Shown here: positions 6,192-7,075 of the stretch, in pieces
Numbering within the stretch: the first letter of the stretch is position 1
How the letters are laid out: every line of letters starts with the position of its first letter
DNA from: a bacterium
GTDB lineage: Bacteria; Patescibacteriota; Minisyncoccia; Phycocordibacterales; Phycocordibacteraceae
Length of the DNA stretch: 7,075 bases
NCBI GenBank assembly: GCA_021782715.1
Contig: JAJXUR010000020.1
Span: 1-7,075 of the forward strand
Direction of reading: 5' to 3'
The notes under the pieces: generated by a model
What the model was told of the DNA's origin: nothing
Database searches by the model: none
The model's input: only the letters and a program-made list of their open reading frames with translations
Made by a program: the position numbers and the translations under genes

Positions 6192-6428
6192 ATGAGAACC
6201 CCGGATCTTGACCGCTTGCGCAGCGAGAAGAAGCGCTCTCTCGCGGATTTTCTTTCCCTGTACAATGAGAACCTTCCGGCTGCCTTCCCGAAGGCTTCGG
6301 CACCGTTGCTTGAGGAGTTCAAAAGCACGCATGCCGCGCTCTTTCCGCGTCGCGGAAACGTGTGGTCGCTCGATCAACACCGCCGGAAAGTGATGGACTG
6401 GCTTCGTTCTCACGACGTCCTCGCCTGA
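6192..6428 (+). CDS. Small charged soluble protein, function unknown
   Basis: The 78-residue product is highly charged and lacks membrane segments or a signal. It opens with a basic helical stretch (about 5-25, LDRLRSEKKRSLADFLSLY), continues through a Pro/Ala segment (28-37) and ends in a basic WSLDQHRRKVMDWLRSH helix (58-74). The pattern suggests a compact helical, possibly nucleic-acid or protein-binding domain, but I recognise no family and see no catalytic motif. The start fits a strong promoter placed 8 nt upstream and would be translated without a leader. No clear terminator follows, so readthrough toward the cold-shock gene 160 nt later is possible. Confidence 0.7.
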   Translation: MRTPDLDRLRSEKKRSLADFLSLYNENLPAAFPKASAPLLEEFKSTHAALFPRRGNVWSLDQHRRKVMDWLRSHDVLA

Positions 6429-6456
6429 CCGGTCTCCTGGAAACGGGCGCCGAATC

Positions 6457-6500
6457 GGTTGACCATTTCAATCGTCTATGGTAGTCTTGACGCATCAACC
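6457..6500 (+). other. Weak nested inverted repeats upstream of the cold-shock gene
   Basis: GGTTGA (6457-6462) pairs with TCAACC (6495-6500), and inside it ACCAT (6462-6466) can pair with ATGGT (6478-6482). If the cold-shock RNA starts upstream of this point, or if the preceding gene reads through, this could fold. The stems are short and the structure is uncertain. The rest of the 160-nt gap shows nothing clear apart from the promoter. Confidence 0.15.
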
Positions 6501-6551
6501 AGAGCTGGATCCAAAAGAAGTGGGATCGAGCTTCAATCTTCGGCTCCTGAC

Positions 6552-6580
6552 TTGATATCTTAGACACGTAAAAATATCGC
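6552..6580 (+). promoter_or_regulatory. Possible promoter of the cold-shock gene, leaderless
   Basis: TTGATA (6552-6557) and TATCGC (6575-6580) are 17 nt apart. The -10 is weak, but it ends 8 nt before the ATG as in the 78-aa gene. A long cold-shock leader would need a different promoter further upstream. Confidence 0.4.
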
Positions 6581-6588
6581 TACCATCT

Positions 6589-6789
6589 ATGGAACAAGGA
6601 ACAGTTGCAAAGAAGACTGACAAAGGCTTTGGCTTCATCAAGCGCGACGGCCAGGACAAGGATCTTTTCTTCCACGCCAACGAGCTCCAGAACATTTCGT
6701 TCGACGAGCTCCAGGAGGGAGACAAGGTCAGCTTCGAGGTCGGGGAAAGCCCGAAAGGCCCGAACGCAGTCAACGTCAGCAAGATCTAA
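6589..6789 (+). CDS. Cold-shock domain protein (CspA family)
   Basis: This 66-residue protein is a single cold-shock domain of normal length. It has the RNP1 motif KGFGFI (12-17) and an RNP2-type motif, DLFFHAN (25-31), in which VFVH is replaced by LFFH. The C-terminal half has the usual EGDKVSFEV and GPNAVNV strands. The family binds single-stranded RNA and DNA, melting RNA structure and aiding transcription and translation in the cytoplasm, often but not always under cold induction. It is a single-gene unit with a strong terminator. No Shine-Dalgarno site precedes the ATG. A cspA-like name would be reasonable, but paralog assignment is not possible from one gene. Confidence 0.95.
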   Translation: MEQGTVAKKTDKGFGFIKRDGQDKDLFFHANELQNISFDELQEGDKVSFEVGESPKGPNAVNVSKI

Positions 6790-6797
6790 CGATCAGC

Positions 6798-6834
6798 AAG
6801 AAAAACACCCCACGATTCGTGGGGTGTTTTTCTT
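6798..6834. terminator. Hairpin terminator of the cold-shock gene
   Basis: Two perfect 18-base arms (6798-6815 and 6817-6834) are separated by one base in DNA; in RNA the middle would open into a small loop. A GC-rich CCCCAC/GTGGGG core is flanked by A and T runs, and TTTTTCTTTT closes the plus-strand side. It begins 8 bases after the cold-shock stop codon. The symmetry allows function in both directions. Confidence 0.9.
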
Positions 6835-6842
6835 TTAGGGTG

Positions 6843-6848
6843 TATACT
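6843..6848 (+). promoter_or_regulatory. -10 box of the diacylglycerol kinase gene, near-leaderless
   Basis: TATACT ends 9 nt before the ATG at 6858, predicting a leader of about 3 nt. The -35 position falls inside the right arm of the cold-shock terminator, with no consensus hexamer there. Confidence 0.5.
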
Positions 6849-6857
6849 GCCTCGCAT

Positions 6858-7075
6858 ATGTTGAGACGATTTTTCCGCGGCTTGTCCTATGCCTCTACCG
6901 GACTCCTGCTCGCGTGGCGAGAGGAGAGCAACTTCAAGATTGAAGTCGTATGCGCGGTGCTTGCCGTCGCGCTCGGCGTGTTTGTCGGCATTTCCGCAGT
7001 GGAGTTCGCGCTCGTCGCCATTGCCATTAGCATCGTCCTCGCGGCCGAAGCATTCAATACGGCGCTCGAGGAATT
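6858..7075 (+). CDS. dgkA: Diacylglycerol/undecaprenol kinase, 5' part (cut by window end)
   Basis: The first 72 codons of a DgkA-family integral membrane kinase are present and the gene runs off the right edge. An amphipathic N-terminus (RRFFRGLSYASTGL) leads to the REESNFKIE segment (21-29), a first membrane helix at about 30-46, a second helix at about 48-63, and the family signature EAFNTALEE (64-72), with the catalytic-type Glu and Asn. The enzyme phosphorylates diacylglycerol or, in many Gram-positive-type bacteria, undecaprenol with ATP at the membrane, recycling lipid carriers for cell wall synthesis; which substrate applies here cannot be told. The ATG is supported by the family N-terminus and a TATACT box 9 nt upstream. 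No Shine-Dalgarno site is seen. Confidence 0.92.
   Translation, partial: MLRRFFRGLSYASTGLLLAWREESNFKIEVVCAVLAVALGVFVGISAVEFALVAIAISIVLAAEAFNTALEE

Noticed and set aside
1..7075. CRISPR arrays, tRNA or rRNA genes, insertion sequences, phage attachment sites
   Set aside because: No direct repeats with regular spacing, no cloverleaf or rRNA-like stretch, and no transposase or integrase motif were seen; the inverted repeats found are explained as terminators or small operator-like sites.

Overview
The window looks like a bacterial chromosome segment with moderate-to-high GC content. The small compact genes, many short membrane or secreted proteins without obvious relatives, and very symmetrical terminator hairpins would fit a Candidate Phyla Radiation (Patescibacteria/Parcubacteria-type) genome. 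That assignment is inference from style and gene content. There is no rRNA, tRNA or other marker gene here. TGA is used as a stop (phoH-like gene, 78-aa gene), so the code is the standard one.

Layout from left to right. A 42-bp palindromic terminator (18-59) ends a small secreted protein gene on the minus strand (68-343). Upstream of it lies a stretch that ends in a coding-like tail with no start codon (about 386-481), possibly a gene remnant, and the terminator of the next gene. A PIN-PhoH ATPase/RNase gene (531-1934, minus) has a clear Shine-Dalgarno site, an extended -10 promoter and a small palindrome at the predicted transcription start. It is followed upstream by a type III P-type (H+-pump-like) ATPase gene (2063-4456, minus). 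Diverging from the ATPase is a five-helix membrane protein of unknown function (4608-5219, plus). A shared bidirectional terminator (5244-5290) separates it from a convergent two-gene minus-strand unit: a DoxX-like membrane protein (5561-6046) followed by a 77-aa two-helix membrane protein (5306-5539). Diverging from that unit, three plus-strand genes run to the right edge: a 78-aa unknown soluble protein (6192-6428), a cold-shock protein (6589-6789) with a strong terminator (6798-6834), and the 5' part of a diacylglycerol/undecaprenol kinase gene (6858 to beyond the window).

The genes do not form one pathway. They are mostly single-gene transcription units with housekeeping or envelope roles: ion pumping, lipid carrier phosphorylation, RNA handling and cold-shock RNA binding. 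The most notable overall signal is regulatory. Five of the promoters appear to place a -10 box only 8-11 nt before the start codon, which predicts leaderless or nearly leaderless mRNAs, whereas the phoH-like gene has a long leader with a consensus ribosome binding site. I found no CRISPR array, mobile element, tRNA or new multi-gene defence-like system.
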